Numbered from the stretch's first letter, positions 17,020-25,894 are shown. The stretch is 64,000 nucleotides of DNA from Variovorax boronicumulans (GCF_019352895.1 NZ_JAAAFX010000009.1:700764-764763); one strand, 5' to 3'. Numbers and translations are program-made. The notes: a model not told the origin generated them from the sequence alone.

Positions 17020-19008
17020 GTGATTCTTATTTCCGCAAAAGTTGGCCCGTTTCGCTCGATGAATACCGAGCAGACTGTACAGATCGATCCCTCTGTGACG
17101 GTTTTTGTCGGTATGAACGAAGCCGGTAAGACGGTCCTGCTAAAGGCCTTGCAAAAGTCGGCCGACGCCGTAAAGGAATTTGACTTTCAGCCAGTAGAAG
17201 ACTATCCCCGAAAAGATCTGTCATCGTACACAAAACGCCATGACAAAGACCCTGCAACAGCCACAGTTTTAACCTACATTCTTGACGAAAAGGAAATCTT
17301 GGATATCAATTCTGCTCTAAAAGTCGAGCTCAAGCCGGGGTTCACATTTTCGGTGACCCATCTTTACGACAACACGCTTCGAATTGGGTTGAGCGTTCAA
17401 GAGGCGCCTGCCATCAGTGCTTTCGCGAAGACACTTAGTTCGGATGCCGCCACCGCCATGCAAGGAGCCAAGTTATTGCGACAGATTCCGGGCCTCGTTG
17501 CCTCCGTAGCACTGACTCCCGGCGATGAGGAAGCGATCGCGGCCTTGAATACGCGTTTAGAGGCGACAAAATGGGACAGCATCATTGGCTCGGAGGCATG
17601 GATTCGCCTCGCGTCATCTGTACCAAAGTTTCTATATTTCAGCGATTACGATACCTTGCCCGGAAAGATGAATCTGACCGACTTGGCGTCGCGGGTGGAA
17701 CAGGCGAAAACTGATCCGAAGCAACTCAAGCCGATCCACCGGGCTGTTCTCGCTCTTTTGAGAATGGCTGATGTTTCCTTTGCAGACTTGGCGACCCCCG
17801 GCGGCTATGAAGAGTTAAAGGCAAAAATCGAAGCAGTGTCGATTAGCCTCACCGATCAAGTCATGGAATTTTGGAAACAGAACGAGGACTTGGAGGTTGA
17901 AGTCGACATTAAGACTGATCCCGCCGATGACGCTCCGTTCGATGCCGGCCCAAATCTATATCTCCGCATCAAAAATCGGAGGCATAGGGGCGTAAGTACA
18001 CCTTTCGATCAACGCAGCCGCGGCTTTATTTGGTTCTTCAGTTTTTTGGTCTGGTTCGATACGGTTCAGCACCAACTGGACCCGTCGGGGAAAGCTGCAG
18101 GCAAAAAACTCATCCTCTTGCTGGACGAACCGGGCCTCGCCTTGCATGCACTCGCACAGGCCGATTTCCTTCGGTACATAGACCGGCTCGCTGAAGATCA
18201 TCAAGTTCTCTACACAACGCACTCACCTTTCATGGTGAACTCCGATAGGCTGCATCAAGTGCGGCTTGTCGAAGATCAAAAGACCGTTGGAACTGTTATC
18301 TCCTCGAATTTAAACGGCTCTGATCCCCGCACGATTTTTCCACTGCAAGCTGCATTGGGCTGGACGATCGCTCAAAACTTGTTCATATCTGAGCGCAACT
18401 TGTTAGTTGAAGGGCCATCGGAGCTCATCTATCTTCAAGTGGCTTCGGGGCTGCTGGAGGCAAAGGGAGGGGTTGGGCTTCGCAGTGACCTCACTATTGT
18501 CCCAACTGGTGGGTTAGATAACGTGGCAACGTTTGTTGCGTTGCTCGCTGGAAACGGGCTCAAGTTGGCGGTGCTGCACGACTTTAAGGGTTCGCCAGAG
18601 CAAAGGCTGACAGGTCTCGTGCGCGAAAAGCTGTTGGCTGAGAAATCACTCTTTAATGTGTCTCAATTTCGAGACGCAAAGAACTTTGGGAAAAATACGG
18701 TCGCTACTGACGTGGAAGACCTCTTTGCGCCGGGCGTATATCTGAAGTATTTCAACTTGGCGTTCGCTTCGCATTTGGCGGGCAAGGATGTTTCAGAAGC
18801 GGACCTTCCTCAAGGAGACCGCATCGTTCAGCGTTTAGAAAAATATATTCACTCGACGGGGCTTACTTTGCGTCCTTCAGGGGGGTTCAACCACTACCTT
18901 GTCGCCTCCCAGTTCGCAACCTCCCCGCCGAAGTCGCTTGATGCTGCGACCTCGGGGCGGTTCGCCGCTCTGTTTGCTGCAATTAATGATACTTTCGACG
19001 CTACGTAA
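17020..19008 (+). CDS. OLD-family ATPase with TOPRIM domain (putative ATP-dependent endonuclease)
   Basis: A 662-residue protein with an ABC/SMC-type ATPase and a C-terminal TOPRIM domain, the layout of OLD nucleases and GajA. The Walker A motif is 'GMNEAGKT' (residues 31-38), Walker B is 'LILLLDEPG' (D369, E370), and 'YTTHSPFM' is the H-loop. The TOPRIM part starts at 'LLVEGPSE' (E464) and continues with 'AVLHDFKG' (D521). The usual DxD second aspartate is Lys here. 'VATDVEDLF' fits the OLD C-terminal region. The GTG start sits just after GGAGG. Codon use is clearly more AT-rich than the surrounding genes, which indicates acquisition. The helicase gene follows after 132 bases. A role in phage defence is inference. 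Confidence 0.85.
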   Translation: MILISAKVGPFRSMNTEQTVQIDPSVTVFVGMNEAGKTVLLKALQKSADAVKEFDFQPVEDYPRKDLSSYTKRHDKDPATATVLTYILDEKEILDINSALKVELKPGFTFSVTHLYDNTLRIGLSVQEAPAISAFAKTLSSDAATAMQGAKLLRQIPGLVASVALTPGDEEAIAALNTRLEATKWDSIIGSEAWIRLASSVPKFLYFSDYDTLPGKMNLTDLASRVEQAKTDPKQLKPIHRAVLALLRMADVSFADLATPGGYEELKAKIEAVSISLTDQVMEFWKQNEDLEVEVDIKTDPADDAPFDAGPNLYLRIKNRRHRGVSTPFDQRSRGFIWFFSFLVWFDTVQHQLDPSGKAAGKKLILLLDEPGLALHALAQADFLRYIDRLAEDHQVLYTTHSPFMVNSDRLHQVRLVEDQKTVGTVISSNLNGSDPRTIFPLQAALGWTIAQNLFISERNLLVEGPSELIYLQVASGLLEAKGGVGLRSDLTIVPTGGLDNVATFVALLAGNGLKLAVLHDFKGSPEQRLTGLVREKLLAEKSLFNVSQFRDAKNFGKNTVATDVEDLFAPGVYLKYFNLAFASHLAGKDVSEADLPQGDRIVQRLEKYIHSTGLTLRPSGGFNHYLVASQFATSPPKSLDAATSGRFAALFAAINDTFDAT

Positions 19009-19140
19009 GCGCGTTAGAAGCGCCCGGCACGAAGCAGCGCGTTCCGCCTCGATAACAGTATCGCGACATGCCGCGACAGTACGTCCCTTTGCAGTGACGA
19101 CTGCTTGGAACTGTATAGACAAAAAAGGATTTCATCACAA

Positions 19141-21738
19141 ATGGCATTCAGGAAACCGACATCGCATGCTGCCGTCCCGGAAAGCCCGGACCGTCTTTTT
19201 CGTGACCTGCCTCGGCGCAAGCACGCCAGCCTGTTCGATCATCAAGGCCAAGTGCTGCGCAACTACGTCGCACAGGCGTTAGATGCACCTGATGTCGCAC
19301 TGCAGTTACCTACGGGCAGCGGCAAGACGTTGGTGGGGCTGCTACTCGCCGAGTGGCGCCGGCGCAAATTCCGTGAGCGCATTGTCTACCTGTGTCCTAC
19401 GCGGCAACTCGTATACCAAGTCGCGGAAGAGGCGACGGCAAAGTACGGCCTGACCGTCGAGCCCTTCACCGGTCAGATCAAGAACTACACGCCTGAAGCC
19501 AAGACTGCTTACCACGACGGCGAGCGTGTGGCCGTAACGACGTACAACAGCCTCTTTAACACCAACCCGTTCTTTGACAGCCCGGACATCATCATCATCG
19601 ACGATGCTCACGCAGCCGAGAACTACATGGCAAGCCAGTGGACGCTCCGCGTGAGCCGGTTCGAAGCAACTGACGACGCTCTCTTTAAGGCCATGGCCGG
19701 TGTCCTCAAGGCTGTACTGCCCGACCACAACTACACCCGGCTCACAGGTGAATGGCAAGGCATTGATGACCTGGGCTGGGTCGACAAGATTCCAAGCCAT
19801 CTGGTGGGCGAGATTGCAGATGAACTGAGGGCCACGATCACATCCAATGTAGGCGACACGGTGCACCGGTATCCTTGGCGCATGCTGTCGAGCCATCTTC
19901 ACGCTTGTCAGCTATATGTGTCCGCCAGCGAGATCATGCTGCGCCCGTTGATTCCGCCAACCTGGTCACACGGCCCCTTCGTAGGTGCCAAGCAGCGGAT
20001 TTTCATGTCCGCTACATTGGGGGCCGGTGGCGACCTGGAGCGCCTGACAGGACGGCCAAGGATTAAGCGCTTGCCAATCCCGGACGGATGGGATCGACAG
20101 GGTATCGGGCGCCGGTTCTTCCTGTTCCCTGAGAAGTCACTCACCGAAAACGACACGCTGGAACTGCGCCGCGACCTGATGCGCATGGCCGGGCGCAGCC
20201 TGGTTCTGACACCCAGCACGCCTGATGCCGACGAGGTGATTAAGGATGTGGCAGAGCATTTGAAGTACCCGGTGTTCACTGCGGCCAATCTGGAAGTCAG
20301 TAAGGCCGACTTCGTCCGGTCCGATCAAGCTGTGGCGGTGATCGCAAATCGCTACGACGGGATTGACTTCCCGGATGACGACTGTCGGTTGCTGTTTATC
20401 GAAGGGCTTTCTCGGACCACGAACCTGCAGGAACGCTTCCTGATCAACCGGATGGGTGCGAGCTTGCTTTTCAACGAGCGTATTCAGACGCGCGTGCTCC
20501 AGGCTATTGGACGCTGTACGCGCGGCCTCAACGACTATTCCGCCGTCGTGATTACCGGGGACGAGTTACCGGCATACCTGACGGATCGAAAGCGCCGTGC
20601 CTTCTTCCACCCCGAGCTACAGGCGGAATTGGAATTCGGCATCGAACAGTCCACGAAGGTCCAGCAGCGGGATCTGCTGGACAACTTCGACACTTTCCTG
20701 AAGCACGAAGAGGCCTGGGAGGACGCCAATCAGGGCATCTTGGATGCACGGGAAGCCGCGACCCAAGCGAAGTTTCCTGCCATGGATCAACTCGAGGGCG
20801 TCGTGGCTCACGAAATTGCTTGGCAGACAGCGATGTGGAACGAGGACTACGCCAAGGCCTACGATGCCGCTCGGGAAGTTCTGGGCGGCTTGACCGAACC
20901 TGCCTTGCGTGGCTATCGGGCGCTATGGCACTACCTCGCCGGCACCTCTGCTGAGGGGGCTGTTAAGGCAGGAGAAGCCGGCTTTGATACACATGCGCGC
21001 TCGCAGTACCGCAAGGCGAAAGACGCGGCCGCTGGGATTCCCTGGCTCATCGGACTCGCGCGCGGTGGCGTCGCCGCCGAGCCGACAGCTGAAGAAACTG
21101 GGCACGGCACGCTATTGCTGCAGGTCGAACAACTTGAAGCGCACCTCGCCAAGCTCGGCACCCTGCACAACAGGGACTTCTCAGCGTGGGAGAACAAGAT
21201 TCGCCAAGGCTTGAGCGGGGCGAAGCACTTCGAGCAGGCGCAAGTCATGTTGGGGGAGCACTTGGGCTTCATTGCCGGCAAGCGCGAGGACGATGCCTCG
21301 CCTGACCCCTGGTGGATCATCGGCAACGTCGCGTTAGTCTTTGAGGATCATGCGAACGCCAAGGGCGAAACATCGGTCATCGATGCGACCAAGGCGCGCC
21401 AAGCAGGGTCACACCCGGACTGGCTGCGCGCACATGTCCCCGCGTCGGTCGGCGCGGACATCCTGCCTGTGCTGGTCACGCCAGCGAAGAAAGCCAAAGA
21501 AGGCGCCATGCCGCATTTGGGGAAGGTTGCTCATTGGGACCTGGACGACTTTCGTCGGTGGGCCGAGGAAGCTCTGGTCGTCGTTCGGGATTTGCGTCGG
21601 GACTTCCAAGAGCCTGGAGACCTAGCATGGCGCGCGCAGGCAGCTCAAGCGCTCAGCGAGTGCCGTGCGGCCGCGCCCGGCCTAGCCGCTTGGCTGGTTG
21701 CACGACCTGCTCGTGACCACCTCGTTGCCGTTCCCTGA
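19141..21738 (+). CDS. Superfamily 2 DEAD/DEAH helicase (Rad3/DinG-like)
   Basis: An 865-residue protein with a helicase core in residues 45-480 and about 385 C-terminal residues I cannot assign. Motif I is 'LPTGSGKT' (ending at residue 63), motif II is 'IIIIDDAHAAENY' (DDAH at 154-157) and motif III is 'FMSATLGAGGDLERLTG' (from about 288). 'NRYDGIDFPDDDCRLL' (from 403) and 'QAIGRCTRG' (from 454) resemble motifs V and VI of Rad3/DinG-type enzymes. I see no clear four-cysteine iron-sulfur cluster. ATG 19141 follows AAAAAAGGA; a TTG at 19105 is in frame. It probably works with the OLD-family protein upstream. The exact role is unknown. Confidence 0.85.
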   Translation: MAFRKPTSHAAVPESPDRLFRDLPRRKHASLFDHQGQVLRNYVAQALDAPDVALQLPTGSGKTLVGLLLAEWRRRKFRERIVYLCPTRQLVYQVAEEATAKYGLTVEPFTGQIKNYTPEAKTAYHDGERVAVTTYNSLFNTNPFFDSPDIIIIDDAHAAENYMASQWTLRVSRFEATDDALFKAMAGVLKAVLPDHNYTRLTGEWQGIDDLGWVDKIPSHLVGEIADELRATITSNVGDTVHRYPWRMLSSHLHACQLYVSASEIMLRPLIPPTWSHGPFVGAKQRIFMSATLGAGGDLERLTGRPRIKRLPIPDGWDRQGIGRRFFLFPEKSLTENDTLELRRDLMRMAGRSLVLTPSTPDADEVIKDVAEHLKYPVFTAANLEVSKADFVRSDQAVAVIANRYDGIDFPDDDCRLLFIEGLSRTTNLQERFLINRMGASLLFNERIQTRVLQAIGRCTRGLNDYSAVVITGDELPAYLTDRKRRAFFHPELQAELEFGIEQSTKVQQRDLLDNFDTFLKHEEAWEDANQGILDAREAATQAKFPAMDQLEGVVAHEIAWQTAMWNEDYAKAYDAAREVLGGLTEPALRGYRALWHYLAGTSAEGAVKAGEAGFDTHARSQYRKAKDAAAGIPWLIGLARGGVAAEPTAEETGHGTLLLQVEQLEAHLAKLGTLHNRDFSAWENKIRQGLSGAKHFEQAQVMLGEHLGFIAGKREDDASPDPWWIIGNVALVFEDHANAKGETSVIDATKARQAGSHPDWLRAHVPASVGADILPVLVTPAKKAKEGAMPHLGKVAHWDLDDFRRWAEEALVVVRDLRRDFQEPGDLAWRAQAAQALSECRAAAPGLAAWLVARPARDHLVAVP

Positions 21739-22104
21739 GCCCGACGAATTGTGAGGGGCGGCTGGCGGCCGAGGCCACAGGACTCGGCTGCGTTCGTGAG
21801 CAACGGTTGCCGCACTCAGCCGGCCGGCAGCAATCAGTCTTAAGCAGTCGTCCAACTCGACTTCGCTCCCCTAGGCCAATAGCCGTCATCTCCTGTTCTG
21901 TCCGCAGTTGAAATGGCGGTTTTGCATAGGTGGCGAGCAGAGATCGCGGCCTTTCTAGCGTCGGTCCTTGGTGAGGAAGAAATAGAGAATCGAGGTGGCG
22001 GCCCCGCTGCCGTCGGTGCTGCAACTCCGAACCGGTGCAGCCGGTCGTGAATGGCAGCGCCGACCGATGTTGAACTCGGCCGCGCCTTGAGATCCTCGAC
22101 CCCC
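21739..22104. other. Spacer at right edge of the insert; no gene seen
   Basis: A 366-base stretch between the stops of the helicase gene and the convergent Bug gene. Base composition is intermediate between insert and resident DNA. A frame on the minus strand is open for about 150 codons, but its composition is not protein-like and it overlaps the helicase gene. I found no repeat matching the left edge and no integrase or tRNA remnant. Confidence 0.4.
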
Positions 22105-23109
22105 TCACTCCTCCACCCGAATCCCCGTCCTCTCAATCACCCGCCTCCAAGTCCCCGCATCATCCCGCAGCACCACCGAGAACTCCGCCGCTGTGCTCCC
22201 CACCGGCTCGATGTTCATCTCCCGCATCTTCTTCTGCATCTCCGGCTTGGCGATGATCGCGGCCACCGTGGTCGACATCTTGTCGATGCGGGCTTGCGGC
22301 GTGCCGGCGGGCAGGAAGAGGCCGATCCAGGCGTAGGGCTCGAAGCCTGCGTAGCCGGCCTGCTGGAAGGTGGGCACCTGGGGCAGGGCTTCGGAGCGGC
22401 GCGTGCCCAAAGCCGCGAGGGCGCGCAGCTTGCCGCTTTGCAGGTAGGGCAGCGCGGTGCCGGTGTCGAGCACCGCGACGCGGATGTGGCCGCCGAGCAG
22501 GTCCGTCACCATCGGCGCCGCGCCCTTGTAGGGCACGTGCGGCATGTCGACGCCGGCTTCCTTCTTGAACAGCTCGCCATAAATGTGCGAGGTGGTCGCG
22601 ACGCCGGTCGAGCCGTAGGCGTATTTGCCAGGCTCGGCCTTGAGGACCGTGACCAGTTCCTTCAACGTGGTCGCGGGGAAATCAGGTGTCACGACCAGGG
22701 CCGAGGTCGACATGCCGATCTGCGAGACCGCCGCGAAATCTTTGACCGCGTCGTAGGGCAGGGCGCGCCGCAGTGCCGGCATCTGCACGTGCGTGGTGAT
22801 GGTGAAGAGGGCCGTGTGGCCGTCCTTGGGGGCGCGGGCCACGGCTGCGGCGCCGATGGTGCCGCTGGCGCCGACGCGGTTGTCGACCACCACGGGCTTG
22901 CCCCAGGCCGTGCCCAGTTCCTGGGCGACCAGGCGAGCGATGTTGTCGGTGATGCCGCCGGCGGGGAAAGGCACGAGCAGCGTGACGGTCTGCGTGGGGT
23001 AGTCGGCGGCAGCGGTGGCCTGCGCGGCTGCGGGTAGGGCGGTGACGGCGGTCAGCGTGCCGAGGGCCAATGCCAGGCTGAGGCCAAGGGTGAGCGAGCG
23101 GTGTGCCAT
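22105..23109 (-). CDS. Tripartite tricarboxylate transporter substrate-binding protein (Bug/TctC family)
   Basis: A 334-residue Bug receptor with a signal peptide (hydrophobic residues about 5-30, ending ALPAAAQA). Its mature start is 'YPTQTVTLLVPFPAGG'. Family hallmarks are 'APKDGHTALFTITT', 'VATTSHIYGELFKK' and 'HVPYKGAAPMVTDLLGG'. ATG 23109 has GAGAAAGG upstream; an ATG 24 bases earlier is possible but less likely. It is the last gene of the minus-strand acyl-CoA operon and lies 20 bases after another Bug gene. The two are only moderately similar, so they are not a recent duplication. Confidence 0.93.
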   Translation of the reverse strand: MAHRSLTLGLSLALALGTLTAVTALPAAAQATAAADYPTQTVTLLVPFPAGGITDNIARLVAQELGTAWGKPVVVDNRVGASGTIGAAAVARAPKDGHTALFTITTHVQMPALRRALPYDAVKDFAAVSQIGMSTSALVVTPDFPATTLKELVTVLKAEPGKYAYGSTGVATTSHIYGELFKKEAGVDMPHVPYKGAAPMVTDLLGGHIRVAVLDTGTALPYLQSGKLRALAALGTRRSEALPQVPTFQQAGYAGFEPYAWIGLFLPAGTPQARIDKMSTTVAAIIAKPEMQKKMREMNIEPVGSTAAEFSVVLRDDAGTWRRVIERTGIRVEE

Positions 23110-23129
23110 CGGATGCCTTTCTCGTTCTT

Positions 23130-24122
23130 TCATTCGAGCCGGATGTTCTTCGCCTGGATCACCTCGCGCCAACGCTCGTGATCCGCGCGCATGGTAGCGG
23201 TCAACTGCGCGGGCGTGCTGCCCACGGGGATCACGCCCATGGCCTCGAGCCGTGCCTTGGCGTCGGCGCTCTGCACAACCTCCGCGACATCGGTCGACAG
23301 GCGCCTCGCGATCTCGGGCGGCGCGCCCGCGGGCAGGTACAGGCCGAACCAGCCCACCGAATCCATGCCGGCGTAGCCCAGTTCCTTGAAGGTCGGCACC
23401 GTGGCGGCCAGCGGCGCGCGCGCCGTGCCGACGGCCGCCAGCGAGCGGGCTTTGCCAGCCGCCACCTGTTGGGCCATGCTCCGGGCCGAGACGAAGACCG
23501 CGTCGACGTTGCCGCCCAGCATGTCGGTGATGGCCGGTGCCTCGCCCTTGTACGGCACGTGCAGCAGGCGGATGCCGGCGGCGTCCTGCAGCACCTCGGC
23601 ATAGAGGTGCGCGCTCGAACCGTTGCCGAAGGAGCCGTAGGAGTACTTGCCGGGCGCGGCCTTCGCCAGCTTGATGAAGCCATCGAGCGTGTCCACGCCG
23701 AGCTTCTCGTTCACGGTGAAGACGATCGGTAGGCGGCCGACCTCCGACACCGGCACGAAGTCCTTGAAGGGGTCGAAGCCCACGTTGGGGTAGAGCAGCG
23801 GGTTCTGGATGATCGAGGTCAGCGAGAACAGCAGGGTGTAGCCATCGGCCGGTGCGCGCTGCACGGCCGTGATGCCCAGCATGCCGTTGCCGCCGGGGCG
23901 GTTGTCGACGATCACGTTCTGGCCCAGCTTGCGACCCAGGCCCTCGGCCACGAGGCGCGCGAAGACGTCGGTCCCGCCGCCCGCGGCGTAGGGCACGATC
24001 ATGCGGATCGGCTTGTTCGGCCAGGCGGCCGGCTGGGCCCATGCCGGCAACGCGGCGCTGGCGGCCAGGGCGATGCCGAGCGCGAGCATGCGGCGGCGGC
24101 TGAGGGTCTTGTGTTCTTGCAC
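23130..24122 (-). CDS. Tripartite tricarboxylate transporter substrate-binding protein (Bug/TctC family)
   Basis: A 330-residue Bug receptor. 'KTLSRRRMLALGIALAASAAL' near the N-terminus is an Arg-rich signal, possibly Tat-type, cleaved after PAWAQ. The mature part begins 'WPNKPIRMIVPYAAGGGTDV', then 'APADGYTLLFSLTS', 'GSFGNGSSAHLYAEVL' and 'HVPYKGEAPAITDMLGG'. GTG 24122 is preferred because GGAGAC lies just upstream and the residues before it do not fit a signal. It is co-directional with the two dehydratase genes 40 bases upstream, so it probably supplies the receptor for the acid degraded by this operon (inference). Confidence 0.93.
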   Translation of the reverse strand: MQEHKTLSRRRMLALGIALAASAALPAWAQPAAWPNKPIRMIVPYAAGGGTDVFARLVAEGLGRKLGQNVIVDNRPGGNGMLGITAVQRAPADGYTLLFSLTSIIQNPLLYPNVGFDPFKDFVPVSEVGRLPIVFTVNEKLGVDTLDGFIKLAKAAPGKYSYGSFGNGSSAHLYAEVLQDAAGIRLLHVPYKGEAPAITDMLGGNVDAVFVSARSMAQQVAAGKARSLAAVGTARAPLAATVPTFKELGYAGMDSVGWFGLYLPAGAPPEIARRLSTDVAEVVQSADAKARLEAMGVIPVGSTPAQLTATMRADHERWREVIQAKNIRLE

Positions 24123-24162
24123 GGGATGTCTCCGGTTTTTTCTTGGGGTGTGGAACGGCAAC

Positions 24163-24645
24163 TCAGGCGGGCAGGCTCACCTCGACCACGCCAGGCCCGA
24201 CCGAGACACCGTGGCGGTTCTCGCTCCAGACCTGGAGTTCGAGCCGGTGCCGATGCGCTGGGTCGGCCGCCTCGTCGATCCATTTGCGCTCGACGCGGCC
24301 CTGCACCACCACGGTGTCGCCCGCGGTGTTGAAGGACCTCATGCGAAAGCCGCGGATGGCATGCAACGTGCCGGCCAGGCCGATGTACTCGCGCACCGTG
24401 CGCTCCCACATGCCCTGCAGGAACATCACGTTGGCGTACATCTCGGGCGCGCCGGTGGACTGCGCATGTTCGGTGTTGTGGTGGATCGCGTTGAAGTCGC
24501 GGTTCGCGCCCGCGGCCATCACCATGCGGTAGACCGTCAGCGGAAAGCGCAGCGGGGGCAGCGTGTCGCCGACCGCGACCTCGCCCCAGGTGCGTTGCAG
24601 GCGCCAGTCGATGACGGGGTTCTGTTCATGGCTCATGAGCTTCAT
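24163..24645 (-). CDS. MaoC-like hot-dog-fold acyl dehydratase
   Basis: A 160-residue hot-dog protein. The hydratase motif 'VYRMVMAAGANRDFNAIHHN' (about residues 42-61) contains the Asp and His of the R-specific enoyl-CoA hydratase active site (D-F-N-x-I-H). ATG 24645 overlaps the stop of the preceding gene as ATGA, so the two are translationally coupled. The pair probably forms one heteromeric enoyl-CoA hydratase, as known for split MaoC pairs in steroid-type side-chain oxidation. It hydrates the enoyl-CoA made by the dehydrogenases upstream (inference). Confidence 0.88.
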   Translation of the reverse strand: MKLMSHEQNPVIDWRLQRTWGEVAVGDTLPPLRFPLTVYRMVMAAGANRDFNAIHHNTEHAQSTGAPEMYANVMFLQGMWERTVREYIGLAGTLHAIRGFRMRSFNTAGDTVVVQGRVERKWIDEAADPAHRHRLELQVWSENRHGVSVGPGVVEVSLPA

Positions 24646-25220
24646 GCGACGGCGTGCGGGTTGTAGTGGTACATGCTGAAGCGGCAGCGCGCCACGACCT
24701 CGGCGTGCTGGTCGACGATCTCGTATTCCCAGGTGGTGAAGGCGCCGCGGCCGACCTGGGTGGCCTTGGGCTGGCAGCGCACCAGGCGGTTGCCGCGCCG
24801 CATGAGCCGGTCGCCCACCTGCACCGGCCGCAGGTAGTCGACCTCGTAGTCGGTCGCCATGTAGGCGCTGGTCGGCGGCATGCCGGGCGGCCGCACGCCC
24901 TTGAGCGGGCTGCGCTCGGGCTCGGCGTCGCGCGCGTCGCTGGTGAAAATCGGCGGCTGGCCGGGCGACCACATGGGCGGCAGCGTCCAGCTCATGAGGC
25001 TGGTCGACGGCACGGTGGGCGCCGCATGGCCGTGTTCGCGTGCCACAGCCGCATCGGTGTGCAGCGGGCAGTCGAACTCCAGCACCTCGAGGTAGCGGCG
25101 CACCGCGCTCGGGTCGATGGCGTCGGCGCCGTGGAAGGTCTCGGCGCTGCCGAAGTCCTCGCCCACGCGGGCGACCAGGGGCTGCCAGGCGGCTTGCCAG
25201 TCGGTGTCGGGTGCGGTCAT
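24642..25220 (-). CDS. FAS1-like/MaoC N-terminal dehydratase domain protein
   Basis: A 192-residue hot-dog protein of the MaoC-N (FAS1-like dehydratase) type. 'YLEVLEFDCPLHTDAAVARE' replaces the usual catalytic segment, and 'YMATDYEVDYLRPVQVGDRL' is the typical central helix-strand region. Residues near the C-terminus ('GAFTTWEYEIVDQ') match acyl-CoA thioester-binding hot-dogs. It is likely the non-catalytic or substrate-binding partner of the next gene product. ATG 25220 lies 2 bases after the nitroreductase stop. The open frame reaches far upstream but overlaps the nitroreductase gene and is not real there. Confidence 0.85.
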   Translation of the reverse strand: MTAPDTDWQAAWQPLVARVGEDFGSAETFHGADAIDPSAVRRYLEVLEFDCPLHTDAAVAREHGHAAPTVPSTSLMSWTLPPMWSPGQPPIFTSDARDAEPERSPLKGVRPPGMPPTSAYMATDYEVDYLRPVQVGDRLMRRGNRLVRCQPKATQVGRGAFTTWEYEIVDQHAEVVARCRFSMYHYNPHAVA

Positions 25221-25222
25221 GG

Positions 25223-25894
25223 CTAGATTCCGATGAACTCGGCGACTTCGGACAAGGGCGCGCGCTCGGTCATGAAGCCCTCGAGCGCATGGTCCGGGTC
25301 CGCGTAGCCGATCGACATGCCGGTGAACAGCATGCGCTCGGCCGGCAGCGAGAGAAAGCTGCCGATGGTCTTCGGGTAGATCGCCCAGCACTCCTGCGCG
25401 CAGCTGTCCAGGCCCTCGCCGCGCAGCAGCAGCATCACGTTCTGCAGCAGCATGCCCAGGTCCGACCATTGGGGCGGCCCCATGCGGCGGTCGACGCTGC
25501 AGAACAGCGCGAGCGGCGCGCCGAAGAACTGGTAGTTGCGAGCAAACCATTGCAGCCGCGCGGACTTGTTCTCGCGCGGGATGTCGAGCCGTGCGTACAT
25601 CTGCTCGCCCACCGCATAGCGCCGGTCGCGGTAGGGCGACACCAGCTCGCGCGGGTAGATGTCGTACTCGCTGCCTTCGCCGGTGGGGGCCTGCTGCACG
25701 CGCTCGCGCATCAGCGTCTTGAGTTCGGCCAGCCGCTCGCCGCCCACGACGTGCAGGTGCCAGGGCTGCAGGTTGCCGCCCGAAGGGGCGCGCAGCGCCT
25801 GTTCGAGCACGCGCCGGATGGCGTCGGCCGGCACCGGCCGGTCGAGGAAGTGGCGCACCGAGCGGCGGCTGGCGATCGCGTCCTGGATGTTCAT
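25223..25894 (-). CDS. Nitroreductase family protein
   Basis: A 223-residue FMN-dependent enzyme of the nitroreductase fold. The N-terminal 'ASRRSVRHFLDRPVP' (residues 8-22) and 'ALRAPSGGNLQPWHLHVV' (about 33-50) are the FMN phosphate and ring-binding segments. 'QNVMLLLRGEGLDSCAQE' and 'SIGYADPDHALEGF' are the usual later motifs. Such enzymes reduce nitro groups, quinones or activated C=C bonds with NAD(P)H. Here it sits inside an acyl-CoA operon between dehydratase and CoA-transferase genes, so reduction of an enoyl intermediate is a reasonable alternative to nitro reduction (inference). Confidence 0.92.
   Translation of the reverse strand: MNIQDAIASRRSVRHFLDRPVPADAIRRVLEQALRAPSGGNLQPWHLHVVGGERLAELKTLMRERVQQAPTGEGSEYDIYPRELVSPYRDRRYAVGEQMYARLDIPRENKSARLQWFARNYQFFGAPLALFCSVDRRMGPPQWSDLGMLLQNVMLLLRGEGLDSCAQECWAIYPKTIGSFLSLPAERMLFTGMSIGYADPDHALEGFMTERAPLSEVAEFIGI

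Noticed and set aside
17020..21738. Naming the pair as a canonical Gabija system
   Set aside because: Gabija needs a UvrD-like SF1 helicase as second gene. The helicase here has DDAH, MSATL and Rad3-like motifs of superfamily 2, so the name would be wrong without a profile match.
21653..22108. A 151-codon minus-strand gene in the right-edge spacer
   Set aside because: It overlaps the end of the helicase gene, has no ribosome-binding site or recognisable domain, and its composition is not protein-like.
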